Assembly (NCBI GenBank): GCA_030704615.1
Contig: CM060732.1
Span: 13,640,001-13,704,000, forward strand
DNA: 64,000 nt
Direction of reading: 5' to 3'
Source: Takakia lepidozioides
Lineage: Eukaryota; Streptophyta; Takakiopsida; Takakiales; Takakiaceae
In this document: in pieces, positions 10,870 to 24,005 of the stretch
How the letters are laid out: every line of letters begins with the position of its first letter
Numbering within the stretch: position 1 is the stretch's first letter
Translations under genes and position numbers: made by a program
Notes under the pieces: generated by a model
The model's database searches: none
Told to the model about the DNA's origin: nothing
Seen by the model: only the letters and a program-made list of their open reading frames with translations

Positions 10870-13800
10870 CTACCAAACATCTCGTTGGTATCGACCCTCC
10901 ACTTGCAACTGCTTTACGAGAGCCTCTGCTTTAGTGCTGTCAACTCCCTCCTGTCCAGAACCAGCCCTTGTTTAGAATTTCATAACCAGGGACAGACAAA
11001 ACTTGGAAAGGAAGATACCAAGGATTAACTTCATCTACTTTAAACTCCTGACCTCGACTGCTTGTACTGACAAATACATGCATAAAAGATGAGCCACACT
11101 TCTCAAACAAAACACACCTGTTGTTGAACAATTGTATGCAATGCGCGGTGCACATCTTTGGCCATGCCCTTGGCATCACCACAGACATATAAATACCCAC
11201 CCTCAGATATCAAATTCCAAACATCAGTCGCCTGCAGCAGAACATGGAAACAACTCATCAGCAGACAATGCAACCAAATTAGAAGTTACTGGCAAACATA
11301 ATCCATATCACGGTGTGCACAAGGGCGATGCACACACACTCTCCTTGTACCTGCTGAAGCATCTTGTCCTGAACATATTCCTTGGTCGGTCCTTCTCGAG
11401 AGAAAGCCACTGTCAAATCAGTCACTCCTTTTTCAACATAGGTCTTGAGCTCTTCCTCGTATATATAATCCTGCGATTCCCCAGGTGGTCAAGACTCTGA
11501 ACACATGGAAACGCTACTCACCTTGAAGAGAAGATTAATTACTGCACAATGGTGATATAGTCATACCTGTTTGCGATTGCGGCACCCAAAAAAGAACAGT
11601 GCTGGTCCAAGCTTCTCCCCAGCTTCTTGAAAGGCGGCTCTCTCCTGGATAGGCCAGAGAAAACAACCGCAGAATCAACAGAACTTCCAATTTCAACACA
11701 GATGCAGGCAGAATCATGTCACTTCAGGGCCACAGGCAAATCAGGCCACTAAAACAGGCAACAGAAAGAATAAAGAAGGGCGGTTTGAACCACACCTGCA
11801 AGAAACCTCTGAATGGTGCTAAGCCTGTGCCAGGTCCCACCATCACAATTGGAACCAAAGGATCAGTAGGTAGCTTGAAGTTTGACTGCCGCACAAAAAT
11901 AGGTGCCCAGCTGCACTCACTTCCAGCCTCCTCAGAAGAGATTGCATTCTGCAGGGCCGAAAGGTAAACATGATTTCATTACTATGCATGACAAGACCTT
12001 TCAGGACACTCTATCAAGTTACACAGATTCAAACGAAAATGACATGACATTTGACATTCGCACAAAAGTGAGCTTCCAGCTGCACTAAATTTGAGCTTCC
12101 TTAGATTGCATTTACAAGCCCGAAAGGTGGCAATGATTTCATACCAACCATGTATTTGCGTGACAAGATTCTTCAGAAGACTAGCCCTTTCAAGTCTTTC
12201 AACTATAACAACATGAGATTTGCCAACATCATCAACTGTAAAGATGACAAAGCTGTTTGAATTCCATTATAACAGTCTACCAACATGAAGGGCTAACCTT
12301 CATCCACGTGGAGCAAACGCCTTTATGTAGACGACCAGTGGCGGTAGGCCCATAAACCAATGCACATGTGACATGGATTCGGGACGCTGCAAATCTGTGG
12401 AGTAGCACATCCACAATAAATTTCCAGGCACCTGAACCATCTCCTTTGAGACACGACAAGCTCTTCCCTTGATCTAATTTGCAGACAAACAACCTTCAGG
12501 GATGTACCTCGGGGACGACGAGATAGAATAATAGCGAGGATTTAAGCGAGGAACCACAGCAGCAAAAAACACTCCAAGCGGTACCCTCACGGACGGGAAT
12601 TCAGCCATAACTTCCAAAAGACTCTGCTGAACCATCCACTTGGAGTAGTCGTCCTGCCAAAGTCAAATGTTCATTAACAAAAACCTCACGACTCATAGAA
12701 TAGACCTAAGTTTAAAAATTGCGACTCCAACAGCTTCCTTGAAGTTGAAGAAAAAGGACTGATTGAACCAAATCAGAAGATTACCTTGCCCTGCGGTGAA
12801 GCAAGATGCTTCAACTGTGAAGCTTCCTCTTCGTTAGAAGCATAAGCTGCTAGCACGGCCAAGATAGACTGCAGTACCCACCACAGACAGGAATTCTACA
12901 TCAATCCCACGTCTCAAGCACCACAACCTGGGCCTTGTTCAGAGGTTTGCAAAACTATTTCAACAAATTTATTCCACTGAAGGGCCCTAACTGCCCAAGA
13001 ACCTCATGAGATGTGTAAATGTGAGAGTGACTGCAAATCCCATTTCCTACATACAGAGGGCATTGGATATCCAAACACCAAACCTTGACCACTGTTATCT
13101 CATATACACAAGAGATTTTGAGATTCTTCACATCTGGTGGAAGAGACAAGTTCAAAAGGTAAAATTCTAACAAAGGCCAGGAGTCCCTGAAAAGCCCACA
13201 TTACAAAGCAATCTGTAATTCAAAATGAAACCAAAAATATTGTCACTTACTTTCCGAGGAGGGTTCAGTAGATCTGCATAACGCCGGAGAGCTGTATCCA
13301 AGGTCAATGGCCCAGGAAACGGAGGGAGAGACCCACTACTTCCTGGCAAAGGAGACCCTTCTCTTGTGACACCATAGAGCGAAAATAGGGTATTGGGTGG
13401 GACACCCAAAAGCTTGGCTCCTTCTTCCACAATATCGGAAGTGTTCTCGGTAAAAACACCAACATGATCACCAGTTTCATACCTGTAATCAGAAACATAG
13501 ATGAGTAACTTAAGCAGCAACATGAACAAACAACAGTCACAAAATTGCACTAAAGGGTCCCTCCAATCCCATGTCTGAGAACTCAATAAAATTGACTGCC
13601 AGCAAGTTGTAATAGAAATTTGTTACAATAAGGTGAGCCACACTATCAACCACTACCAGACACCCAGATGAGGAGAGGACTGTCCTAAACCATCGTACGT
13701 GATTTCTCCCAGAAGGGAGTCGGCCCAAAATGAAAGTTTGCCTCGTCAGCAACACACAACCAGTCACATCCCCTAAAATTTGAGACCAATGGCCAATTCC

Positions 13801-16690
13801 ACCTTCCAGAACATGAAGTATAACAACCTACATTTGGTCTAAATCCAACCACAAACTGACTGTCATTATCAATCATTCGCCACCCTTGCAGACATGATAA
13901 TGAGATTCTCTCTTCAACTGGCCTTGTGCAACGACCATTCAGAAAGAATTGACACTATACGCACGTGAAGCCTGTGTTTGAAATGTCAAATTCCAAGTGT
14001 GTACAAGATCGGTCTGACTGAGAGGTATGAAGCTCCTTGCGCACAGCCACGTCAGCCCTGAAGATATATTGCCAAGTCAAATTGGTTGTCAAAATGAAAG
14101 CAATACAAACTAATTTCACTTAAGAGACAACCGGACAGCTTTGCTGAGACACGAGGACACCTACAAGCACCCAACTACCCCACATATGACGTGGATGCAT
14201 ACCTGCAAGGATGATTGGCATCATAAATAGCTTGCCCATTCTTTTTGGCTGCATATGTTTCTTCGTAAAGCTTAGTACCATCCTCATGAATTACCACACG
14301 GTACTCAAGAACTGTGGCTTTGTAAGGTGTGGGGATAGAGGATACATCATCTTCAATCTGGAGCAGCTCATCAAGTTTTGGCCACAACTGTTCTCGCCTG
14401 TGCATGTCACATGATGCACATGTCAGTAAAATGTGCAGAAGAGTCCCTACCTACAACATATGGTGCACACAAGGTCAGGTTGAAAGCACCATACAGTCCC
14501 TACCCACAGATAGAGCAATGCACCACCTCTTACCAGGCAGTGAAGTCATCCTCAATACACTGATCATCATCACCCAATCCACACTCGATTAGGCGCTTTC
14601 CACCTGCACAACCACAAAACCATCAACACCTGAGGCTGGCACCTCTACCACAAATGCATGTCACAGCCCACCTGGAGTCTTACTAAAATACAGATTGCAA
14701 CAAGAGTGGAAGTAAAGAAACAAAGAAAGAGATGCTGACCTTGTTTCTCAAGAGCTTCATCAACCTTCAATGCAATCTGCACAATTATCACCTTAATGAG
14801 TAAGATGAAACACATGCTAGCATAATCACCCCATTGCAAGTCAGCCAATGAGAACAGGTGAAGATTTCGCATCTCATTTAGCACACACTTCAGTACTCCA
14901 GTACAAGAAACCCTACCACAGAACTTCACCCCCCTGTGACTTACTTTGTTGAAGTGCTCATATTGTCTATTACCGAGACCGAATACTCCATACGCCAACT
15001 CTTTCAGGAGCGGTTCCTTTTGCTGTGCCTGACGATACCAGACATCCAGCATTCAGAACTGACCAATGAACAAGTACAAAGCCTTTCACTGACAGATAAA
15101 CTTCACACAATCAGCCCCTTTTCACAACACCCAGTCGTCCAGAGAAAACCGTAGAATTAGACCAAAAGTGATGTAGAGTATAACCATGACCTACTTGCAC
15201 AACACCCTAAGAAAAACGATACCTCGAGCGCCTCGGTGAACCACTTGTAAAAACGTGCGGCATTGTCAGTAGGTTCACCATCCCCATAGCTGCACCATTA
15301 TCCCAGGCACAAGCACGTCCAGTTCTTAGCTCTACACAAGAACCAGCACCAGCTCCTTTTTTGCACACACACACTAACTCCATTATCGTAAGCACTTGAA
15401 AATGAGTCGAGAATACTTCCCCACTTGCTTGGCCTTCCAAAACGAGTCTAGACATGCAAGGCCATCAGAAAACACACCAATTGCCTATGCGCCAGGTAAT
15501 TGCTAATGTAGGTAGTCAGAAAAGCTACATACGTGGCAACCATAAACAAGGCCAGTTTCTCCCTCTGCAGCTTTACTTCATACTGTTCATCATCCTTAGC
15601 ATATTCATCCTGAACAGGAGCCCAAGTCAGCATGTCAAATGCTTCACAAGTTCCGCATGCTCATTTAATAAACTAAAAAAATATGCGAAATCTTCAGAAC
15701 ACCAGCTCCAACTACCCACTGTGCGGAAAAATGCAGTCATCCTAGCCAATTGTTTGTGAAAGTGATGTGTCGTCGTCAAATTCTCGTCAGATAGAGCTCA
15801 AAATACACCTTGTCTGGCAGACAAATCTTTCCATTTCAAGGGCCTGACGCTGACTGGAAGACACACACACACAAAGGCTTGAATTAAAGAAATATAGGTA
15901 CACAGCATATACTCGTTATCTTATGTTCGATAATACATTGTCAAAGCCTTGAAGACATCTCAGTCTAAATGAGTCGATCAACCAATCTCGTGAACCCTGG
16001 CTACAGCGAGCATCAGACAGCCCTGCCTTAGCAACTTGACTTACCAAATCCACAACCTTGAAATTCGTGTTGCCATACCTGACCTTCCCTTCCTCCGCAA
16101 GGGCCTGTCATCACATACCAGTTGGCTGAATTCAAAGCACAGATGACTACCAAACGTAGTTTCAAGTCCAAATGGGCAACTTCCAACCTAAACACTGCGA
16201 ACTATTATAAACACAGCGATAAACAAGCCTCTGGCTGTACGCTTAACCATTTCCCTGCCTGCCAGATTCGTGCCACTGTAAAGTGACTTCGGTAGGCACA
16301 ACTAAGCCACGCACTATGCGATGCTACACAAAATGATCCATCTCACACAAGATGCTGAAAGTACATCGATTAACATGACAAACCATGCACATGGATTCAC
16401 CTTCATCCGCCAGTGGTCAACCAAAGGACACTGACCTTAGAAAAACCTTCAGCCGTGCCTGTTTGAGTTCCAAAAAACACCACTACTCTCTTCTTTGATT
16501 CACCCTCAGTTTCAGACTCCATAGAAACATCAACCGACAACTTCCTGGGCGCGGTCCGTTCCACAGGCTGCCTGGAAATCACTTGTCGCCATAGAAGAAA
16601 AGCGAAGCAGAGGAACATGACACCTACTGAGGCCCCTACAAGAGCGTAAGAAGGTGGAATGGCTGCGAAAGCCAATGGCGACGCGCCCAT
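10870..16690 (-). CDS. CPR: NADPH-cytochrome P450 reductase, 18 exons, intact
   Basis: This enzyme passes electrons from NADPH through FAD and FMN to ER-bound P450s. Exons, all with GT-AG introns and consistent phase: 16436-16690, 16045-16104, 15533-15609, 15223-15289, 14945-15028, 14740-14776, 14534-14603, 14203-14397, 13965-14057, 13251-13482, 12785-12868, 12508-12653, 12298-12394, 11796-11948, 11567-11644, 11351-11470, 11118-11231, 10870-10950. They sum to 680 codons plus TAG, close to the usual 680-710. The start ATG sits in GCCATGGG. Residues ~13-36 are a hydrophobic ER anchor; [10 protein letters not shown] (72-81) and [15 protein letters not shown] bind [13 protein letters not shown] (~458-467) binds [15 protein letters not shown] (~537-548) and GCRNRKQDY bind NADPH; the C-terminus is DVW. 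The short N-terminus resembles class I plant CPRs. Confidence 0.97.
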
Positions 16691-17442
16691 GGCTGCCGAT
16701 TTCCCTTTGCCGCCCACCGAAGTACTGAAATTGAAATTTCTTCACACTCCTGCCTATGCCTTGACTTGCCTCCCTGTATCCGTTCAGTAGCACCTAATAT
16801 ACGGTCCAGTTGCCAGACAGAGAGCTTCCGCCTCTTGAAAATCTCCTTTTCCACTGTGTCTATGACTACGGTTCCTGATTGCGGATCAGACAGTAGTACT
16901 CACTCTCCAAAACGCAGAAGCAACACCTTCCAGCGTGATGAGGAGCCACCGCAACGGAGAGAGAGAGATTCCGTGACATCCACTGTAGTGCGCGGAGCTC
17001 AACCACGGCAGGGCTGAAAAAAAGTGTGTTGCCAAGACACCAACCCTTCGCAACCCGCGCACCTACACCAAGTCCAAATTCTCCACAACGTCATCAATCC
17101 AGTGCCAAAATTCAGTTGTGAGAATGATCGCTGCAGGTGCAAAAAAGGACACAGAATCTGATCAGAACTCCATAGAGCAGCCAATCTCCCTGCTCACACA
17201 CACGACACTCTGCACGGTCCAAACACAACATGTGCGCTATTCGATGTCTGACCTACGACGAGGTCCAGCAGCCCGCACTCTGCAAAAGCAGAATGAAGGG
17301 TCCTCCTCCTTCACCGGGCGAGCCCCTGCTCCTGTTCCATGCACTGCGCTTCCGCCACGTGCTCCGGGCCAAATAAACGTGGAGGCCCCCTCGGCCACAG
17401 CTGCACGAGGCAGATCCACCGCCTGCCCTCAGCCGTATGTTA
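16691..17442. other. 5' flank of the P450 reductase gene
   Basis: The frame upstream of the reductase ATG stays open to 16717 but only from a GTG, so I use the ATG at 16690. This flank should hold its promoter and 5' UTR; I cannot identify a convincing TATA box. No other gene is recognised before the inverted-repeat element begins at 17443. Confidence 0.4.
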
Positions 17443-17873
17443 CAGAATACAAAAACGGCCATGCATGTTAGGTAACCCCAGGCCCCGGGAAGATTCCAAT
17501 ATCCCGGTGTAGATTCCTAGAATATTCCGTGTCCCGGGGTTCCGGGGGGTATGTGAAGAATCTATGTAGCCTAGGATACATTCCTAAAAAGATTCTGCAG
17601 CCTAGGCCCGGGCCTAGGGTCCGGGGCTACCTGCTTATATATACGTTCCGTATATCAATAAGTATGTAACATATTTCCAAGTATTTGTCGGGTTGCTGCC
17701 CGGGCAGGAAGACCAAGCTAGGGTTTTTCGCAAAGGTTCCAGTTTGCCCAATGGAGGAGGAACTCTGCAAAGTCGATGGCCCGTTTCCAAGGGGGTCACC
17801 ATACATTTACCCAGTCTATGGGCTTGGCGAGCTTCCACATGTCTGTTTGACTCCACACAGGGCTGCAGGGTGA
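17443..17873 (+). repeat. Left inverted-repeat arm
   Basis: Matches the reverse complement of 19158-19583 over its whole length, ending at the inner block GACTCCACACAGGGCTGCAG. Divergence between the arms is several percent by eye, so the insertion is not very recent. Confidence 0.8.
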
Positions 17874-18009
17874 GAAGGACTTTGCTTCCGCATGTCGGAG
17901 ATGTAAATGCAGCAGCTATGGCATGTGGATTTGGATGTACTTTTGGTAACAAAGTAAGCGAATTAACTGCCCTTGTGTTCCTTGAGGCATTTTGGACAAA
18001 TAGTTAGAA

Positions 18010-18192
18010 TTATACGTAAAGAATTTTTAAAAAAACTCCTTTGTATTTCGAGCGGGCTTATTTTGTGGAATAAAGCCTCCAAGCTGGCGAGTAGCGTTAT
18101 AGAATGTAAGCCACTAGCGCGAGTGGCTTACACTCCGTAATGCTACTCGCCAGCTTGGCAAGGCATTTTTTTTTTTTCAATTCTTTACGCAG
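18010..18192. repeat. Nested hairpin 1 (MITE-like)
   Basis: The ends CGTAAAGAATT and AATTCTTTACG pair, and so do CCAAGCTGGCGAGTAGCG on the left and TGCTACTCGCCAGCTTGG on the right. The inner segment TAAGCCACT pairs with AGTGGCTTA across a loop of a few bases. The whole unit folds into one imperfect stem of about 180 bp. Confidence 0.75.
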
Positions 18193-18310
18193 GGTAAGCA
18201 ACCCACGCGCGTTGCTTCACTGGTTCTCGCCCCTACCCCTCGGGCTCCGCCCTCGTGGCAAGGGGCTCACACCTGTGAAGCACCTCACCTAGGTTGCTTA
18301 CCCTACACTT
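18193..18310. repeat. Nested hairpin 2 adjoining hairpin 1
   Basis: AGGGTAAGCAACC at the left pairs with GGTTGCTTACCCT at the right, and GTTGCTTCACTGG with a CCTGTGAAGCAC-type partner. The hairpin directly abuts hairpin 1, so the two look like a tandem of two different small foldback elements inside the larger inverted-repeat element. Confidence 0.7.
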
Positions 18311-19157
18311 AATGCAGAGAAGGGAGTAGCTAAGGGTGATCTGGGTGCAGGAATTCCTCTCCATAAGATAAACTTCATTCAAAGATGATACCAGATCAAT
18401 GTGTCATTGCTCTCCCACTAGCTTAATCTCTACAAGAAATCATGGCCATTTGCCCAGTCTGGACAGGTGGTCAATCTTATGTTAGAACAATTCTATTAGC
18501 ACTAATGTCTCACTGAATGGTCGATGACTTGGGTTCCATCATACACCTTGGTCAAAATGATTATTGCCATTGTATACCACTGTTTGTTGGTGGAAGGAGG
18601 GACCAGTTTTTGGTTCCCTCCCTCATATATGCACAAATTGAGCTAGAGTTGAAGGTTGTGCTCGCTGATTTGGTGAGATTGCAAGGAGCAGTTGGGATCA
18701 AAATGACAATCTTCCGGTAGACAAATTGTGCGGTGAACAGCCACTTTGCGGCACATCAGGAGAAAGTTGCTAATAGGAATGCTGATTTCCAATACGTGTA
18801 CAATCAGATGGTATTTGTGAACAGGACAGGTGTAGTTGCTACTGCTGGTGCAAATACCATAACATGTGCTCTCTTCTTCTAGTTTAATATGTTAAGCTAT
18901 GTATGCAAGTATGTGTCAGCTACATATTGTGTTGATGTCATATTTCTAAGAAATGTTTGTGTCTAGATGTTTCTACATTACTGTAGTCTATAAGCTTGTA
19001 CATTTCACCCATACATTGTTATCATGTTTACAGATCTGTGGTTTAGCATAGGGAGAAATGTTCGTATGTGGTATATGTTGAAACCCTACCCCCTTCACAT
19101 GGAACCGCTCCTCCACATCTCTAAAGGCAATTACTGCATCATCCAGCTATAAAGCCA

Positions 19158-19583
19158 GCCCTGCAGCCCTATGTGGAGTCAAACAGACCTGTGGAAGCTC
19201 GCCAAGCCCATAGAGTCGGTAAATGTATGGTGAACCCCCCTGGAAACGGGCCATCGACTTTGCAGAGTTCCTCCTCCATCGCGAAAAACCCTAGCTTGAG
19301 TTTTCGTCTTCCTGCCTGGGCAGCAGCCCGACAAATACTTGGAAATACGTTACGTACTTATTGATATACGAAACGTATATATAAGCAGGTAGCCCGAGAC
19401 CCTAGGCCCGGGCCTAGGCTGTAGAATCTTTTTAGGAATGTATCCTAGGCTACATAGATTCTTCACATACCCCCGGCCCCGAACCCCGGGACATGGAATA
19501 TTCTAGGAATCTATCCCAGATATTGAAATCTTCCCGGGGCCTGGGGTTACTTAACATGCATGGCCATTTTTGTATGTTGTACT
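19158..19583 (-). repeat. Right inverted-repeat arm
   Basis: Reverse-complement partner of 17443-17873. The inner edge is CCCTGCAGCCCTATGTGGAG and the outer edge GGCCATTTTTGTAT. Confidence 0.8.
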
Positions 19584-22363
19584 ATGTCCCAAGTGAAATG
19601 AGGATACTGTCGGGCCCGGGCATGGGTCCTCATGCCCGGGCTGCGCCTCTAGCCGGCCTGAGCAACGCAGCCTCAGTGCGGGCCCACCACGGAGGGCTGC
19701 CACCTGTTGTGCCTCTTGCCATGTCACCCTAATGTTTCGCCATACGCTCTAAGGCCCTTTTCTTAGGAGCGACAACGGAAGAGAGCATCTGACACCCCTT
19801 CTTCCACCCACTTTTCCAATGAAAAATGACACATATGCAAGGGTGGATGTTGGAGCAAACACACGAGTGGAAGTTGGTAACTTTGATCATCATTCGTGGA
19901 TTTTCCTAATTTCCTGGAAACCATCAACGGTCTACACTCCGTTGCAACAAGCGATGGCGGGAAAATGGGTGGAGGCTAGGAAGAGCAATCGCTTTCTACT
20001 GCGAGCTCTTCTTCAGCGTTTCATCCCGTAGGGCCCCAACATCTTTCGACTATTGAACTCTGATTTGAGCTGTAAACAATGCTTGCAGAAACTTTCACAC
20101 ATGTAGTATTGCTCGATAGAATGTTGTAATTCGGTGTGGTTTGACGTTGGCAACTTGTTTCAATCTTCCAGCATGGAAAACTCTTTTCCACGCTAGCTTT
20201 GTAGATGCCTTTGTTTATGCTCCTTGAGAAAATCAGCAACCGCCGCCGAGATGTAGGAAGGCGGAGCTCCGCCCTCCAGCTCAACTTTCTGCTAACACTC
20301 CCACTAAATTGTTATCTCTAGGGTCTTTCTCATGTTTTTCTTGCACCCTATTTAGCGATCCCTCTTATTTAGTGCTCACTAACTATTGTAGCTATGCTCG
20401 CCGCCATAGCTCAAGTTCAAGATTCCATTGATATCACGCACCGGAAGTAGAGATCAACCCCACTCAATCCCTCCTCTAACCTTCATCTCTCTTAGACGCC
20501 TGATACAAGCCATCTCTTACATGTTCATGATGGCTAGAAACCTGTTTTGTGTTTGGAAGAACTTGAAGCTGTTGGCTGGCAAGTAGCTTATGCGGCTTGC
20601 TTCTAGAAGTTCAAACAGCAATATGACGACCAACGCTGGTGGTGCTCAGATAACGGAGGCAAAACCTTATCGATTCCGCGCCCATAGCACTAGCAGCACT
20701 CACCCCCGCTTTGTGATGACCCCTGGTCTCTCGCAAATGAGCATCGCATTGGAGAGCATCTCCATTGAAACAGGATAGGAGTACACATTCTATATGCTTG
20801 GTATCTTGGGGACATCTGTAGTTTATGAATCATCATGCAAGAGCTCTCACAGCTGGCATTTGTATTGAGGCCTGCCCATAGAGTTCTTTAAAAACGGATT
20901 CCTTCCGCGAGTCTAAGTTCTACGACGCTGCAACGTAACGCATTGCTGGACAGCGGCTGGGGGTTGAGCATTTTGGCAACACACCCACACACAATGCAGT
21001 TCACAGTGAGTTTTCCTGTCTAACAAATCAGCGCTGGTAGCTACTCACCAAGGACCCAAGGATTGTGGATACAAAACAGCTGAAGCACAGGCAGAGTTCG
21101 AAAAGGTGAGCCCCTGCAAACCTAGTCGACACTCTGCCGCCATAGCTATCATGCAATGGGCAGTCCGTGTGTTAGAATTGCAAAAAGGCCCTGGAGTGGG
21201 AGAGCAAAAGTGGGCCAGAGCATGCTCATCCTTCATGCGAGCATTCAGCAGTACTGTAATGGTATGTGGAAGAGCCAGCAACGTCGGATCATGCCACGAG
21301 TGAGTATGGAGGTTAGCCAGTACCTCCCAGGGGGGATACTGGTAGTGTGGGGAGTAGAGAGCCAGTAGAAAGAGTGGCAGCAAGGGGTGGGGGCGTTGCT
21401 GCGTGGGAGAAGACAGCCAAGAGCAATATAACGCAGTATACAACTTAAGAGTCACATTCAAATAACAATAGCAGGTCTATGAGGGGTGCACTTGCCTGTG
21501 TGCGGGTACTGTGGGAATAGTATTGTACGTGGGGGCAGTACCTGATTTGCTGAGATATCGAATAGGCCCAGGTCATCGATGGCGTAGCAAATAGTTTGTA
21601 TCTTGGCCATCCCACTCTCATACAATTTAAGTTAGCGGCCAGGGAGTAAGCGTATAGATGTTGTAACGAAGAGGAGGTCTACTACGAGTAGCAAAGAGTA
21701 CCCCCAGGCAGTTATGGTATAGTTTTGTATCAGGAAATTGCTTATAGTACAACATAACTTGGGAGGAGAGCAATGTTACACAGGGAATTGTATTATTGTC
21801 AATGAGTAGTTGCATAGGGTAATTAACAACAGCAGTATTGAGAGCCGTATCATTTAGAGCGGTGAAAGTAGACATGGGGATCTCGGTTGTAGGTGTAATG
21901 GCAATGTGTTGATTAGAGCATGCGAAGACAAGGTACCTAGAGCAGTATAGACTGTCAGAAATAGGAAGTACAGGAGCAATAATGTTGAGAGTAGCCCGGG
22001 GACCAGCATTCCGGGTAGGAGTTGAGCTGAATTATGTAAAGCAGGGTTTGCCATTGAAGGAGTGTTGGCCGATTTGGTCTGTCTGTCTGGGAGCAGTGGG
22101 GATTGGCGCTCCAATTTGTGCAGCGGCTAGGTAGGAGGTTGAGGAATGAGCTAGCACAACTCGATGGCAGCTGCCTTTGGCTTGGGCTCCTCATAAATAG
22201 CTTTGTTGAGGCGGAGGTATAAGCATAAACAACGGGGGCAGGCTTGAAAATCTGCACATCAATCTTAGAAAACAGATGTTGTTATCCCGTGGAGCCGTAA
22301 AATATCCTTGCCCAGTGCCAAACATAGGTTGCTTGAAAAGAAGACAAGGAACATTCACATGTA
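19584..22363. other. No recognised gene
   Basis: A short perfect hairpin GCCCGGGCATG/CATGCCCGGGC lies at about 19613-19643. Frames are at most about 138 codons and show no motif I can name. A plus-strand frame at 19819-20031 ends in a basic amphipathic stretch but is isolated. Confidence 0.4.
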
Positions 22364-23011
22364 ATGGCAGCAATAGCAAAGTGCTTATATACTACCTCGT
22401 CACATTCTATATCTATGTTATTCAAATGCAATACTTGGACACTCTCGATATACACACTACTCGGATATTTCTCTATACACTACTTGGTTGTCACACTATC
22501 TGAGTACAGAGCCATGTCACATACTCACCACTCAAATACGTTGCTCAGTAACTTCATTTTTGTCTACTACTCAAACATAGCTACAATATTTGTCCATACC
22601 ATCCCCGTACTTTATTATGACACACTCCTCAAACACACTAACATATGCTACCTGGACTCACTACTTCCAACCACTGCTCATGCACACCCAACATGTCTAG
22701 TGCACATGCCCACCTTCCAACTATACTATGTTATCATGGCACTCAGCCAAGCTACGCACGTGTATTATGTACAACTTCCAATTCCCAACCGCTATCTCAT
22801 CACACCCACCCATACACTTGTACTAGACCAAATGACATATACATCCATGCCTAAAATCTCTATTAAATATCTTCTACATGTTACACTTCAGTGGCACCCA
22901 TCACACATATTAATAATTCACTGTTACACGCAAGAACACGCCTGCACCTTCTACATCCAGTACACCATTCTCACAGACTTTTCACACAAGCAATTTCTTT
23001 TTTCTCTATAA
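22364..23011 (+). other. 215-codon open frame of unknown nature
   Basis: This is the longest uninterrupted frame between 17 and 28 kb, but I do not recognise it. The composition is rich in Y, H, T, I, L and S with few acidic residues, which is unusual for a soluble protein and fits either chance in a C/A-rich, stop-poor strand or an orphan. No signal peptide or convincing membrane segment is seen. Coding status is doubtful. Confidence 0.2.
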
Positions 23012-24005
23012 CCTGGACCATGCTTTCTCTCTGTGTAGGTTGGAGTTTGCATCTGCTTATCAGCGTTTGAGAGGGCAGCAAGTCTTGTTCCTCTTCGCCT
23101 CACAAGTCCAGCGTGCCTGTGTAGACAAATTAGGAGGTTTACTATTTCATGAGCCCCTGAGCGTGCATCCACGGAATTAGAAATTATCTACCGTTATTGA
23201 CGGTAATAGGGCATACATCCACGGTAATAGGCACTGTTTTTGAACTCCGGGGACGCGGCTAGGCCTATTGCGGCGCCGTTATTCACATTTAGGGTTTGGA
23301 AAAAGAATTGAAAATGGCAGGAGATGGGGTTAATCACGGTGCCGTATTACCAGCTTCGTGCTTCTCGAAAAAATTCTTGGTAGTGATGACCTGAGACCGG
23401 CCTATTGCGGCGACGTTTTTTTGTTTGTGGTCACCCAAAATTATAAAGTAAAGCCTGACATTTGCTTATTGCAACACCGTTATATCATTTGCAAAGGTCT
23501 TTGTTGCTCCCAATACCTTATTGTTGTGTTGTTTTTCTGTTGAAGATAAGAGGTCCCATCACAGAATACAGTTGAATTGGCTTTTTTTTAAGACTAAATA
23601 AATCCCACACTAACTGAAAAGAGGCTATGAAATTGCCATCACACTTGAACACAAAAGTAAAAACAAATGAGCATTTTTATTCATGAAGGGAACGACAAGT
23701 GTTCCGTCCGTGTCCAAAACAAAAAGTGTTATATGTCAATGATCCACTATCACTCTCCACAACCAAGCTCTATCCTTGCAAGAACCTGTTCAGGCTAGCA
23801 TTCACCTACATCCAATCCTTTGGCCTTGCTACTGCTATGACTCTCACCATCCCTCCCCTCAAATATACCATCCTCCCCAATTGGAACTCTCCACCTAGCT
23901 TGCAAAGTGTCCTCCTCATCGCCGTCACTTTCAGACGTGGACAGAGCGATAAACTTGCATACTCTGGCAGGTTTAGCAACGCTTCCCGTACTTTAGCCTC
24001 CCCAA
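23012..24005. other. No gene; short repeated motif like subterminal transposon repeats
   Basis: Between 23170 and 23490 the motif CCTATTGCGGCGCCGTTATT recurs in varied form (CCTATTGCGGCGACGTTTTT, CTTATTGCAACACCGTTATA), and CCACGGTAATAGG-like copies lie just before. Clusters of such variants are typical of subterminal regions of DNA transposons, but no terminal repeat or transposase is visible. Confidence 0.3.

Larger units (their letters stand above)
17443..19583. mobile_element. 2.1-kb element bounded by ~430-bp inverted repeats
   Basis: Left arm 17443-17873 and right arm 19158-19583 are inverted copies of each other with many small differences. Shared blocks include ATACAAAAA at the outer ends, GCCATGCATGTTA, a CCTAGGCCCGGGCCTAGG palindrome, a TATATATACG tract and CTGCCCGGGCAG-type sequence. 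The interior (17874-19157) has no recognised protein and two nested hairpins. Long terminal inverted arms fit a non-autonomous Mutator-like or foldback element. A 9-bp target duplication is not clear (ATGTTACAG versus ATGTTGTAC are only similar). An alternative is two opposed LTRs, since each arm contains a TATA-like tract. Confidence 0.7.

Noticed and set aside
17443-19583. Interpretation as an LTR retrotransposon
   Set aside because: The long repeats are inverted, not direct, and the interior has no gag or pol similarity.
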